This document shows, piece by piece, positions 28,026-37,895 of a stretch of DNA of 62,223 bases. The notes below the pieces were generated by a model. It saw only the letters and a program-made list of their open reading frames with translations. It searched no databases and had not been told where the DNA came from. Each line of letters starts with the position of its first letter. The first letter of the stretch is position 1. Where the stretch lies: contig JAJZVU010000020.1 of assembly GCA_021845505.1 (NCBI GenBank), positions 1-62,223 on the forward strand, given 5' to 3'. The position numbers and the translations under genes are program-made. The stretch is from Pseudomonadota bacterium (GTDB lineage Bacteria > Pseudomonadota > Gammaproteobacteria > Burkholderiales > Burkholderiaceae_C).

Positions 28026-29665
28026 CCGAACTGCCCTCCTGGAAAGCGCTGTGGAGCCACTTCACCCACGCGCGTGACTGGCACATGCGCCAGCTCTTCG
28101 AGGCCGACCCGCAACGCGCACGGACCTTCTGGCTGGAGCACTGCGGGCTGCGCCTGGACTATTCGAAGAACCGCATCACCACCCAGACGATGACCCTGCT
28201 GCTGCAGTTGGCGCGCGAAGCCGGGGTTGCCGAAGGCATCGCGGCGATGTTCGCGGGCGAGCGGATCAACACCACCGAGCACCGCGCCGCGCTGCACGTC
28301 GCGCTGCGCAACCGGTCGGATCAACCCATGCGCATCGACGGCGAAGACGTGATGCCCAAGGTGCGCTCGGTGCTCGAGCGCATGGCGGCCTTCGCCTCCA
28401 GGGTGCGCAGCGGCCAATGGCTGGGCTACACCCACCAGCCGATCACCGACGTGGTCAACATCGGCATCGGCGGCTCGGACCTGGGCTCGCTGATGGTCTG
28501 CCAGGCGCTGCGCGCCCATGCCCATCCCCGGCTGGACATGCACTTCGTCTCCAGCGTGGACAGCGCCCAGCTGAAGGAGACGCTGCGCAGGGTGCATGCC
28601 GAGACCACGCTGTTCATCATCGAATCCAAGACCTTCACCACCCAGGAAACCCTGACCAACGCGCACACCGCGCGCGATTGGTTCCTGCGCCGCGCGCAGG
28701 AACCGCAGGCGGTGGCCAGGCACTTCGTGGCCGTGTCCACCAACCTGAAGGCGGTCAGCGACTTCGGGATCGACCCCAGCAACATGTTCGAGTTCTGGGA
28801 CTGGGTCGGAGGCCGCTTCAGCCTGTGGTCGGCGATCGGACTGCCGATCATGCTGTCCATCGGCGAGCACAACTTCCTCGAACTGCTCGAGGGCGCGCAC
28901 GCGATGGACCTGCACTTCCGCGACGCCCCGCTCGAGCGCAACCTGCCGGTGGTGCTGGCGCTGCTGGGGATCTGGTACATCAACTTCTTCGGCGCCGGCA
29001 GCCATGTGATCGCCCCCTACGACCAGTTCCTGCACCGCCTGCCGGCCTACATCCAGCAGCTGGACATGGAATCCAACGGCAAGCGCGTGACCCGCGAGGG
29101 TCGGCCGGTCGACTACGAGACTGCGCCGATCATCTGGGGCGACAGCGGAATCAACGGGCAGCACGCATTCTTCCAGCTGCTGCACCAGGGCACCCACATC
29201 TCGCCCATCGATTTCATCGGCTCGCTGGACAGCCGCGGTTCGCTGCCGGGGCACCACGAGATCCTGCTGGCCAACATGTTCGCCCAGGCCGAGGCCTTCC
29301 TGCGCGGTCGCGACGCCGCCGAGGCGCGCGCCGAGCTGGCCGTCCAGGGGCTGGCGCCGGCCGAGGTCGAGCGCCTGCAGGCCTTCAAGGTGTTCGACGG
29401 AAACCGGCCGAGCAACACTCTGCTGCTCGATCGCCTGGACCCCCGCCACCTGGGAGCCTTGATCGCGCTGTACGAACACAAGATCTTCGTGCAGGGCCTC
29501 GTCTGGGGACTGAATTCCTTCGACCAGTGGGGGGTCGAGCTGGGCAAGCAGCTGGCGCAGGCGATCCTGGGCGAGCTGCGCGACGAACTGCCGCCGGCGG
29601 CGCGCGACGCCTCCACCACCCGGCTGATCGAACTCTATCGCCGGCAGCGCACGCAGCCCTGCTGA
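28016..29665 (+). CDS. pgi: Glucose-6-phosphate isomerase
   Basis: A 549-residue phosphoglucose isomerase. Signature blocks are [12 protein letters not shown], the [10 protein letters not shown] phosphate loop, [28 protein letters not shown] and [11 protein letters not shown]. It lets fructose 6-phosphate re-enter the oxidative route as glucose 6-phosphate. ATG 28016 overlaps the hexR end; the longer upstream open frame is antisense-like to hexR and not coding. Confidence 0.95.
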   Translation: MHLTELPSWKALWSHFTHARDWHMRQLFEADPQRARTFWLEHCGLRLDYSKNRITTQTMTLLLQLAREAGVAEGIAAMFAGERINTTEHRAALHVALRNRSDQPMRIDGEDVMPKVRSVLERMAAFASRVRSGQWLGYTHQPITDVVNIGIGGSDLGSLMVCQALRAHAHPRLDMHFVSSVDSAQLKETLRRVHAETTLFIIESKTFTTQETLTNAHTARDWFLRRAQEPQAVARHFVAVSTNLKAVSDFGIDPSNMFEFWDWVGGRFSLWSAIGLPIMLSIGEHNFLELLEGAHAMDLHFRDAPLERNLPVVLALLGIWYINFFGAGSHVIAPYDQFLHRLPAYIQQLDMESNGKRVTREGRPVDYETAPIIWGDSGINGQHAFFQLLHQGTHISPIDFIGSLDSRGSLPGHHEILLANMFAQAEAFLRGRDAAEARAELAVQGLAPAEVERLQAFKVFDGNRPSNTLLLDRLDPRHLGALIALYEHKIFVQGLVWGLNSFDQWGVELGKQLAQAILGELRDELPPAARDASTTRLIELYRRQRTQPC

Positions 29666-29714
29666 GCCGCCGCGGGCGGACGCCCCTTTCCGTCAGAACG
29701 ACCCCGAGCCGACG

Positions 29715-30080
29715 ATGCACATCGCCCTCATCGCCCACGACGCGCAGAAGCAGCGCATGATCGAACTGGCGCGCGACTACTCCGACCTGCTGGCCCGGCA
29801 TCGGCTGGTCGCCACCGGCACCACCGGGCTGCGGCTGCGCGAACAGCTCGGCCTGCAGGTCGAGTGCCTGCGCAGCGGCCCGCTGGGCGGCGACCTGCAG
29901 ATCGGCGCGCGCCTGGCCGAGGGCGGAATCGACCTGGTGATCTTCCTGCGCGACCCGATGACCGCGCAGCCCCACGAACCCGACATCAGCGCCTTGCTGC
30001 GCGCCTGCGACGTGCACGACGTGCCGTGCGCGACCAACCCGGCCACCGCCAGGCAGCTGCTCGCTGCGCTTTCCGTCTGA
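29715..30080 (+). CDS. mgsA: Methylglyoxal synthase
   Basis: A 121-residue enzyme turning dihydroxyacetone phosphate into methylglyoxal and phosphate. Family residues seen are IAHDAQK (His8), VATGTTG, the catalytic Asp60 in [25 protein letters not shown] and DVPCATN. It is shorter than the E. coli enzyme, lacking part of the N-terminal extension. As the last gene of the glucose operon it may act as an overflow valve when phosphorylated sugars pile up. The tandem-repeat array begins 24 bases downstream. Confidence 0.92.
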   Translation: MHIALIAHDAQKQRMIELARDYSDLLARHRLVATGTTGLRLREQLGLQVECLRSGPLGGDLQIGARLAEGGIDLVIFLRDPMTAQPHEPDISALLRACDVHDVPCATNPATARQLLAALSV

Positions 30081-30104
30081 CGCGCCAAGGCGCCGGGGGA
30101 AGGT

Positions 30105-30507
30105 GGTGGGCCCCCGGGTCCGGGCTGCGCCCGGACCGCTCCACCTCGCAGCCTGCAGGCTGCTCGGATTCGGCGGGCGCGCCGATGTGCGCAGGCACAT
30201 CGGCGGCTCCCGCCTCATCCCCGAGGGGGGCTGAGCCGGCTTGGGGCGGCCCGGCGCCGGAGCGGGTGAGCCCCCCAGGTCCGGGCTGCGCCCGGACCGC
30301 TCCACCTCGCAGCCTGCAGGCTGCTCGGATTCGGCGGGCGCGCCGATGTGCGCAGGCACATCGGCTGGTCCCGCCTCATCCCCGAGGGGGGCTGAGCCGG
30401 CTTGGGGCGGCCCGGCGCCGGAGCGGGTGGGCCCCCGGGTCCGGGCTGCGCCCGGACCGCCCCCCCCGAGGGGGGGCTGAGCCGGCTTGGGGCGGCCCGG
30501 CGCCGGC
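30105..30507. repeat. Tandem 160/161-base hairpin repeat array (2.5 copies)
   Basis: Units at 30105-30264, 30265-30425 and a shortened 30426-30507. Each full unit has three perfect dyads. In copy 1 these are GGTCCGGGC-TGC-GCCCGGACC (30117-30137), the palindrome GCAGCCTGCAGGCTGC (30148-30163) and GCCGATGTGC-GCAG-GCACATCGGC (30181-30204). Copy 3 lost the second and third dyads by an internal deletion and instead has a C7-cga-G7 stem near 30461-30476. The array fills the whole gap between mgsA and the convergent transporter-hydrolase gene and ends against the stop codon of the latter. No gene is in this stretch; open frames across it only reflect the repeat. Confidence 0.9.
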
Positions 30508-32799
30508 TCAGGCGAACTTGAACTGCTCGCGGCTGTTCCACAGCCCCCAGCTGTCGCCGACGTCGCCTTCCTCGCCGACCTTCCACGACTCGTCGAAGGC
30601 CTCGAAGTAAAACAGCTCCAGCCCCTCGGCGGCGGCCCAGCTCAGGGTATCGACCGCGTATCGCAGCGCGGCATCCGGGCTGGCCTGGGCCAGCCCCTGC
30701 GGCGAGCCGGCGCTGGGCCAGCCGGTCTCGGCGATGACCAGCCGCTTGCCCTGCAGCCAGCCGCGAGTGTCCTCGAGCATCGCCCGCAACCTCGGCTGCG
30801 CCTGTTCCACCGCGCAGCCTTCCCAGAAGGGATAGCAGTTCACGCCGACCACGTCGACGGCCTGCAGCAGCTGCTGGCGGCCGGCCCAGGCCGAATGGGC
30901 GTCGACGACCCCCACCGGGACTGCGGGCGCGCGCTTGCGGAAGTCCTGCACGCGCTCGACCAGTTGCTGCTCGGAGAGCTCGCCGCGCAGCAGGGTCTCG
31001 TTGCCCAGCATCGCCAGGTCGACCTGGGAGTCGCGCGCGAGCTCGACCAGGGCGTCGAACTCCCGCTGGTCGCGCAGCGGGTCGCCGCTGAGCCAGGCAC
31101 CGACCATGGTGCGGAACCCCTGGCTGCGCGCCAGCCGCGCCACCCGGTCATGGCCCTGGGTGCAGGAGAACAGCCGCAGCCACTGCGCATGCCGGCGCAG
31201 CCGCCGCAGGCGCTCGGCGATGCGTTCGGCGTCGAGCTGCGCCCCCGGTGACTGTCCGCCCAGGTAGGGGCCGAAGCACAGCCCGTGCACCCCGCGATCC
31301 AGGCATTGGCTCAGCTGGTTCTGCAGTTCGGCGCGCCCGCCGGCGTCCAGCCGCCACGGCGTGCCGGCCGTCCCGGGCGCTGCGGCGGCCGGCGCGTCGG
31401 CCGCCCGCACGGCCGACGGGGCGGCGCCCACGGCAGCCCGCTGCCGCTCCTGGCGCATGGCGTCGAGTTCGCGCCCCATCGTGCGGACGCTCGGCTCGTC
31501 GAGTTCATAGAACCACAGTCCGAGCATCGCCACCAGCGCGCCCGCGGCGGGAATCAGGCTGGCCATCAGCACCATGCCGTGCAGCGTGTAGGCGCTTTGG
31601 GCGACGTCGGGGCGGTAGCCGAAGTACGAAAGCAGGTAACCGGTTCCGGCGCCTCCGACGGCCCAGCCGAACTTCTGCGCGAACGAAGCGGCCGAGAACA
31701 CCAGCCCGGTGGCGCGTCGCCCGTTCTTCCACTCCGAGTAGTCGGCGGCGTCGGCGTACATCGCCCAGATGAGCGGCGCGGTCGGCGCGGCGAACAGGCT
31801 GATCAGGGTCTGCACGATCCACACCAGCGCCAGGTTGGACGCGGGCACGAAGTAGAAGGCCACCGAGGCCGCCGCGGCCAGGCCCATCGACAGCATGTAG
31901 AAGTTGCGCTTGCCGAATCGCCGCGACAGCGGCGAGGTGGCCATCACGCCGACGATGAAGGCCAGCGCCCCGCTGGTCATCACCGGACCGAAGTAGCGCC
32001 CGCCGTGCGGGACCACGTTCTGGAAGTAGTAGATGGCCACGGTGTTGCGGATGTTGGAGAACGTCAGCGCGGCGACTCCGACCACGCACAGCGCGATCCA
32101 CGGACGGTTGCGGCCCAGGTCGCGCAGGTCGCGCCCGAACGAGCCCTCGACCCGCGGCTCGGGCTGCACCCGCTCGCGGGTCATCGCGAAGGTCACCCAG
32201 TACAGCACCACCGCCAGCGCTGCGTACAGCGTCATGGTCACCTGCCAGCCGCGGGGAGAGTTCTCCGAGCCGCCGAAATGGCGCGCCAGCGGGAGCGCGG
32301 AGTTGACGATGATGAACACCGGCAGCAGCGCCATCACGAAGCGGTAGGAGCACACGCTGGTGCGCTCGCTGGAACTCGGGGTGAGCACCCCCAGCAGCCC
32401 CGAGTAGGGGATGTTCACCGCCGAGTAGGCGAGCATCATCAGACTCAGCGTGACGTAGGCATAGACCAGCTTGGCGGTACCGCTCAGGTCGGGGACGGTG
32501 AACGCCAGCACCGCGGTGACCGCCATCGGCAGCGCCATCCACAGCAGGTACGGGCGGAAGTGCCCCCAGCGGGTATGCGTGCGATCGGCGATCGCGCCGA
32601 TCACCGGGTCGATGAAGGCATCGCCGAAACGGGTGACGAACATCATCGTTCCCATCTGCGCCGCGCTGAGCAGGAACACGTCGGTGTAGTACTTGGCGAT
32701 GAAGATGGAAAACATCTGCCAGAACAGGTTCGACGCGAAGTCGCCGAAGCCGTAGCCGATCTTCTCGGCGACCGACAGGCGTGAAGACGGGCTGTTCAT
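30508..32799 (-). CDS. GPH-family sugar symporter fused to a GH17 domain
   Basis: A 763-residue fusion. Residues 1 to about 435 form a 12-segment GPH/MelB-type glycoside-cation symporter (GYGFGDFASNLFWQM, DAFIDPVIGAIADRTHTRWGHFRPYLLW, YADAADYSEWKNGRRATGLVFSA). A charged and Ala/Pro-rich linker (about 436-480) leads to a GH17 beta-1,3-glucanase-like domain with acid/base Glu601 (MLGNETLLRG) and nucleophile Glu691 (VIAETGWPS). GPH carriers have a cytoplasmic C-terminus, so hydrolysis would occur on the inside as oligomers enter. GGAGG ten bases before ATG 32799 supports the start. It has its own LacI box upstream and is separate from the ATPase gene by 160 bases. Confidence 0.9.
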   Translation of the reverse strand: MNSPSSRLSVAEKIGYGFGDFASNLFWQMFSIFIAKYYTDVFLLSAAQMGTMMFVTRFGDAFIDPVIGAIADRTHTRWGHFRPYLLWMALPMAVTAVLAFTVPDLSGTAKLVYAYVTLSLMMLAYSAVNIPYSGLLGVLTPSSSERTSVCSYRFVMALLPVFIIVNSALPLARHFGGSENSPRGWQVTMTLYAALAVVLYWVTFAMTRERVQPEPRVEGSFGRDLRDLGRNRPWIALCVVGVAALTFSNIRNTVAIYYFQNVVPHGGRYFGPVMTSGALAFIVGVMATSPLSRRFGKRNFYMLSMGLAAAASVAFYFVPASNLALVWIVQTLISLFAAPTAPLIWAMYADAADYSEWKNGRRATGLVFSAASFAQKFGWAVGGAGTGYLLSYFGYRPDVAQSAYTLHGMVLMASLIPAAGALVAMLGLWFYELDEPSVRTMGRELDAMRQERQRAAVGAAPSAVRAADAPAAAAPGTAGTPWRLDAGGRAELQNQLSQCLDRGVHGLCFGPYLGGQSPGAQLDAERIAERLRRLRRHAQWLRLFSCTQGHDRVARLARSQGFRTMVGAWLSGDPLRDQREFDALVELARDSQVDLAMLGNETLLRGELSEQQLVERVQDFRKRAPAVPVGVVDAHSAWAGRQQLLQAVDVVGVNCYPFWEGCAVEQAQPRLRAMLEDTRGWLQGKRLVIAETGWPSAGSPQGLAQASPDAALRYAVDTLSWAAAEGLELFYFEAFDESWKVGEEGDVGDSWGLWNSREQFKFA

Positions 32800-32861
32800 C
32801 GGCTGCAATCCTCCGGGGCGACCGCGGCCGGCGCGCATCGCGCGGCTGTCGCGGGTCGTTT

Positions 32862-32875
32862 TGAAAGCGCTTTCA
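32862..32875. promoter_or_regulatory. LacI-type operator before the transporter-GH17 gene
   Basis: TGAAAGCGCTTTCA is a perfect 14-base palindrome, 63 bases before the start codon at 32799. It matches the core of LacI-family operators and the other copies at 47655 and 49895, so it is assigned to the LacI-family protein at 47724. A convincing -35/-10 pair was not found here. Confidence 0.75.
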
Positions 32876-32959
32876 TCGTTCTCCGCAAGCCTAGCGGGTC
32901 GCGCGCGCCGCCGGCTCTAGGGAATTCCCCAGCGGCGGGCGCCGACGGCGCGCCGCCGT

Positions 32960-34024
<1,065 letters not shown>

Positions 34025-34064
34025 CGAGCCGCTCTCCTCGCCGCGCGGCACACCCGCGAGGCGA

Positions 34065-35006
34065 TCAACCCGGCGCGCACGCGCCGGCGACAAAGCGCTT
34101 GGGCGAGCGCGATTCGGTGTAGATGCCCCAGTGCTTCTCGGGCTCCAGCGGGTCGTCCGAGCCCTTCCACGCCTCGTCGAAGGCCTCGAAGACAAAGCAG
34201 CTGACCGCCGCGCGCCACGACCAGTCGAGCAAGGCGTGCAGGTACAGGCGCTGCAGGCCTTCGCTGGCGTTGGACGCGCAAAAGCCGCGTCCGTTGGCCG
34301 CGCTGGGCCAGCCGGCCTCGGTGATCACCACCTGCTTGCCGGCGAACGCCTGCGCCACCGCCTGGTAGTTGGCCTGGGTATGGTCCAGCGCCTGCTCGAT
34401 GCCCTTGTTCTCCCACACGGGATACGTGTGCAACGACACGAAGTCCACCTCGCGCCCGACCTCGCTTCCCAGTTCGCCCAACCAGGCGGCGTAGTTGTCG
34501 CACACCGTCAGCGGCAGGCCGAGGCCTCGCCGGGCCCGCTGCAACAACTCGCGCACCCGTGCCGGTTGCACCAGGTGGTCGGTCCATTCGACGCAGGCCT
34601 CGTTGCCCACCGCGCCCGCGATGACCACCTCGGGGTAACCCCGCGCCAGCTCGACCAGCCGATCGACCTCGGCCTCGTTGCGCAGGCGGTTGTCCCGCAA
34701 CACCTGCGCGGCATGGCGACCGCCCCAGGGACAGCGCGGATTGTCGACCTCGGCTTCGAGGTAGGCCCCCAGCAGCACGCGCAGCCGCAGCCCATGCCGC
34801 CGGATGACCTCGAGCACCCGCCGCGCGTGCGGTCCGCAGTCGTAGAGGCGGATGAGCCGCCAATGGCGCTGCAGCAGCAGCAGGTCCTCGAGGATCTGCT
34901 CCTGCGTGGGGTAGCTCGACGCGCCCGGGCTCTGGCCGGCGCGGTAGCCCGAATAGCAGATCGCCGGCAGGCAGGGGACCGGACGCGAGTCGGGTTGTTC
35001 AGCCAT
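34065..35006 (-). CDS. GH17 glucan hydrolase (cytoplasmic)
   Basis: A 313-residue GH17 protein with acid/base Glu136 (AVGNEACVE) and nucleophile Glu230 (ITEAGWPSA) on a TIM-barrel. Known GH17 enzymes act on beta-1,3 or mixed beta-glucans, as endoglucanases, exo-enzymes or transglycosylases. No signal peptide is present, so it is expected in the cytoplasm. It overlaps the next upstream gene by eight bases; an alternative start at 35027 would lengthen the overlap. It is the most divergent of the three GH17 domains here. Confidence 0.87.
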   Translation of the reverse strand: MAEQPDSRPVPCLPAICYSGYRAGQSPGASSYPTQEQILEDLLLLQRHWRLIRLYDCGPHARRVLEVIRRHGLRLRVLLGAYLEAEVDNPRCPWGGRHAAQVLRDNRLRNEAEVDRLVELARGYPEVVIAGAVGNEACVEWTDHLVQPARVRELLQRARRGLGLPLTVCDNYAAWLGELGSEVGREVDFVSLHTYPVWENKGIEQALDHTQANYQAVAQAFAGKQVVITEAGWPSAANGRGFCASNASEGLQRLYLHALLDWSWRAAVSCFVFEAFDEAWKGSDDPLEPEKHWGIYTESRSPKRFVAGACAPG

Positions 35007-35967
35007 GCTTGAGTCGACCCTGTTCATCCCACAGTCCCCAGGCCACGCCGACGTCGCCCTCGGCATCGGCCTTCCAGGCTTCGTCGAAAGCGGAGAAATA
35101 GAACATCGGCACGCCGTTGCGCCGGGCCCAGTCCTGGGCGTCGATGAAGTAGCGCATCGCATGGTCCTCGGAGGGCTGCGAGGCACCCTGCGCGGCTCCG
35201 CGGTCGGGCCAGCCGGTCTCGGCGATGAGCACCGGCCTGCCCGCCGCCGCCGCCACCGCGCGCAGGTACATGGACTGCATCGCCTGCAGCGCCTGCTCGC
35301 GCGGGCAGCCTTCCCAGAACGGGTAGCAGTTGATCAGCACCACGTCGCAGGCGGCGGTGACCCGCGGGTGCCTCTCGAACAGGAAGTAGGCGTCCACGTA
35401 GCCCACCGGCACGCCCGGCGCGCGTGCGCGCACTTCCTCGATGCACGCCAGCAGCGCCTGCTCGTCGAGATCTCCGCGCAGCAGCACCTCGTTGCCCACC
35501 GCGGCGATGTCGACCATGCCCGCGCCGGCGAGCCCGACCAGGCCCTCGATCTCCTCGCGGTTGCGCTCCTCGTCGCTGCCCAGCCAGGCGCCGACCAGGG
35601 TGCGCAGGCCGGCACGCCGCGCCAGCCGCGGCGTCGCCTGGTGCCCCAGGGTGCAGGAAAAGCTGCGGATCCACCGGGTGTACGGTCGGATCAGCTCCAG
35701 GCGCTCGGCGATCGCGGGTTCGGCCACCTGCATTCCGGGGCGTTGTCCCGGGCCGTAGGGGCTGAAGCACAAGCCGTGCAGGCCTTGTTCCAGGCTGTGC
35801 CTCCACGCGGCGGCCAGCTGCCGCGGATGCACGGACTGGCTCGCCGCGGTGCCCGGCCACGCAGCGGCAGCCCGCTGCCAAGCCTGCGCGACGCTGCCCG
35901 GCAGCGTGCTGTCGGCCATGGCGTCGGCCGCCGGCGGCGCGCCGCGAGCCGCCAGTTCACGCGACAT
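34999..35967 (-). CDS. GH17 glucan hydrolase, paralogue of the fused domain
   Basis: A 322-residue GH17 protein with Glu160 (AVGNEVLLRG) and Glu250 (IAETGWPDR). It is strikingly similar to the GH17 part of the transporter fusion (shared HGLCF-PY, INCYPFWEGC, VPVG-VDA and EGDVG-WGLW blocks), so one probably arose by duplication of the other. No signal peptide; cytoplasmic by prediction. Overlaps the GH16 gene by eleven bases and the following GH17 gene by eight, so translation is coupled. Confidence 0.88.
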   Translation of the reverse strand: MSRELAARGAPPAADAMADSTLPGSVAQAWQRAAAAWPGTAASQSVHPRQLAAAWRHSLEQGLHGLCFSPYGPGQRPGMQVAEPAIAERLELIRPYTRWIRSFSCTLGHQATPRLARRAGLRTLVGAWLGSDEERNREEIEGLVGLAGAGMVDIAAVGNEVLLRGDLDEQALLACIEEVRARAPGVPVGYVDAYFLFERHPRVTAACDVVLINCYPFWEGCPREQALQAMQSMYLRAVAAAAGRPVLIAETGWPDRGAAQGASQPSEDHAMRYFIDAQDWARRNGVPMFYFSAFDEAWKADAEGDVGVAWGLWDEQGRLKHG

Positions 35968-36886
35968 GGTCCGACTCCTGCCACGGCAGGCGACCCCTGC
36001 CGCGCGGCGCGGGGTCCGCGTAGCCCCCCTGGCGTTCGTAGACCCGGACGTAGTCGAGCATCAGGTCGGCCGGGAAGGGGGTCGAGCCATCGGGGCTTCC
36101 CGGGAAATTGCCCCCGACGGCGATGTTCATCACCAGGTAGAAGGGGCGATCGAACGGCGCCGGCCAGGCGTTGATCTCGTGCTCGCCCTGCGGGCGCACG
36201 CCGGCGCCTTCGCGTGTCCTGCTGCAACTCCACCAGAAATCCTGGCTCGCCCACTTCGTGCCGTCGAGCTCCCAGGAAATGCAGCCCGGCTCCCACTCGA
36301 CGGCGTAGCAATGCCAATCGCCGATGCCCGCGCCGGGCGGCATCCGCAAGCGGTGAGTGACCAGCTCGCGCTGCGGAAAGGCGCAGCCGAAGTGGATGCT
36401 GCCCAGCACCTCGTGGCCCGCGTCGCCGCACACCTCCATGACGTCGATCTCCCCCGAGGCCGCCCAGCGCCCGTAGTGCTCCTCCAGCGGCAGCAGCCAC
36501 AACGCCGGCCACAGGCCCTTGCCATGCGGGACGCGGGCGCGGAATTCGAAGCGGCCATAGCGCTGGGCGAACAGCGCGCTGCCGTCGGCGGCGCGGCTGC
36601 GCAGCCGCGCCGAGGTGTATTCGCAGCCCTCGCGCGACTGCCGCAGCGCACGGATGTGCAGCACGCTGTCGCGTACGAACACATTGCCGGGATCGGCGGT
36701 GTAGTGCTGCAGTTCCTCGTTGCCCCAGCCGGCGATCCACTCGCCGCTCGCGGGGTCGCGAAAGCCGTTGCCCTGCTCGCAATGCCACTTGCCCGCGTCC
36801 AGCGCGTCGCCGTCGAATTCGTCATGCCAGCGCAGCACCCAGCCCTCGCGCCGCAGCGCGTCCGGCCGACCCGTATCCACCCCCAT
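35957..36886 (-). CDS. GH16 beta-glucanase without signal peptide
   Basis: A 309-residue GH16 family protein (laminarinase-like) with the catalytic ExDxxE motif at Glu146-Asp148-Glu151 (GEIDVME). Other family blocks are WHDEFDG near the N-terminus, GWGNEELQHYT, GLWPALWLLP and the C-terminal FYLVMNIAVGGNFPGSP...YVRVYE. No signal peptide or lipobox is found and no earlier start is available, so it should act inside the cell on imported oligosaccharides. It pairs with the exported GH16 at 36905. Confidence 0.9.
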   Translation of the reverse strand: MGVDTGRPDALRREGWVLRWHDEFDGDALDAGKWHCEQGNGFRDPASGEWIAGWGNEELQHYTADPGNVFVRDSVLHIRALRQSREGCEYTSARLRSRAADGSALFAQRYGRFEFRARVPHGKGLWPALWLLPLEEHYGRWAASGEIDVMEVCGDAGHEVLGSIHFGCAFPQRELVTHRLRMPPGAGIGDWHCYAVEWEPGCISWELDGTKWASQDFWWSCSRTREGAGVRPQGEHEINAWPAPFDRPFYLVMNIAVGGNFPGSPDGSTPFPADLMLDYVRVYERQGGYADPAPRGRGRLPWQESDHVA

Positions 36887-36904
36887 CGCCGCTCTCCCGC
36901 TCGC

Positions 36905-37852
36905 TCAGGGAGTCATGTAGCGCACGTAGGCCACCTGCATCGTCTGGTCGAAGCCCGGCGCCGGCGTGCCGCCCAGGTTGCCGCCGATCGCCAGGTTCAT
37001 GATCAGGTAGTACTGGCTGTAGGTGGTGCCGTAGGGCCAGATCGACGAGGCCGGGAAGCTTCCGCCGCTGGTCGGAGTGCAGCTCATCGTGCTCTGGGTG
37101 CAGGTCATCAGCGGCTGGTTGTCGATCGCGAACTCGATCGACCCGGGCGTCCACGCCAACTGGTACAGGTGGAAGCTCGATACCGGGGTGGACAGGGTCG
37201 CCTTCTGGTATTCGTACGAATCGGTATAGGGGTTCGTGTTGCCCGAGGGCATGTGGAAGGTGCTCTGGATCAGCGAGTCCTGGCCCGCGAAATACTGGCC
37301 CAGCCACTCCGCCATGTCGAGTTCGCCGCCGCTCGGCCAGGTCGGCTGCGCGCCGGGGTTGGGCGCCACCGGGCTGGTTCCGGGCAACAGCCAGATCGCC
37401 GGCCACGCCCCCGCTGCGGTGGGCAGCGCGGCCTTGACCTCGAGAAACCCCGGCTTGCTCAGGTCGACCGTCTGCACCGAGGTGATCTTGGCCGACGAGT
37501 AGGTGCAGGGCGATCCGCTGCAGGTGAAGTTGGTCACGCTGGGATCGGCGAAGCCGTGCAGGTCCAGCACACCGCCGGAAACCGTGGCGTTGCTCGCCAG
37601 GTAGTACTCCTCCTCGTTGTTGCCCCAGCCGGGGTTGTTGTACGGCGGGCCGCTGCCGTTGCCCACCTCGGTGGCCCAAAGGGCCGGGTTGGGCGTGCCG
37701 CCGGGATCGGTGGCGAAGTCGTCCTGCCACACCGTCGTCTTGTAGGCGGACGCGAGCCCGCTGCCGCTGCTGCTGCTCGACGGAATCGACCCCGAGCCAC
37801 AACCCGCCAGCAGCACCGCCGCCAGCGCAACCGCCAGTCCTGTCTTCACCAT
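36905..37852 (-). CDS. GH16 beta-glucanase lipoprotein
   Basis: A 315-residue GH16 protein with a lipoprotein signal (lipobox LLAGC, Cys18), a Ser-rich linker, and the catalytic motif Glu177-Asp179-Glu182 (GGELDMAEW). Substrate-binding blocks include NNEEEYYLA and YLIMNLAIGGNLGGTP. It should be anchored in the envelope, facing the periplasm or the surface, and cut beta-1,3-glucan outside the cytoplasm. AGGAG upstream of ATG 37852 sets the start; the longer frame to 37999 is not coding. Confidence 0.9.
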   Translation of the reverse strand: MVKTGLAVALAAVLLAGCGSGSIPSSSSSGSGLASAYKTTVWQDDFATDPGGTPNPALWATEVGNGSGPPYNNPGWGNNEEEYYLASNATVSGGVLDLHGFADPSVTNFTCSGSPCTYSSAKITSVQTVDLSKPGFLEVKAALPTAAGAWPAIWLLPGTSPVAPNPGAQPTWPSGGELDMAEWLGQYFAGQDSLIQSTFHMPSGNTNPYTDSYEYQKATLSTPVSSFHLYQLAWTPGSIEFAIDNQPLMTCTQSTMSCTPTSGGSFPASSIWPYGTTYSQYYLIMNLAIGGNLGGTPAPGFDQTMQVAYVRYMTP

Positions 37853-37895
37853 GTCCTGCTCCTGTCGTCTGATGGATTGCCGATGCGCGCAAGGC

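Noticed and set aside
30105-30507. Possible CRISPR array
   Set aside because: The repeats are about 160 bp, directly tandem without spacers, and no cas gene is in the window.
29385-30586. Several overlapping open frames across the tandem repeat, with repeated peptides such as GCSDSAGAPMCAGTSA
   Set aside because: The repetition comes from the DNA repeat; the frames have no ribosome sites or family matches and run through structured intergenic DNA.
34065-35967. GH17 proteins as beta-glucan synthases or transglycosylases (some bacterial GH17 are annotated as beta-(1-6) glucan synthase)
   Set aside because: No glycosyltransferase domain or membrane segment is attached and the genes sit among catabolic hydrolases and importers, so hydrolysis is more likely. 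Transglycosylation as a side activity is not excluded.
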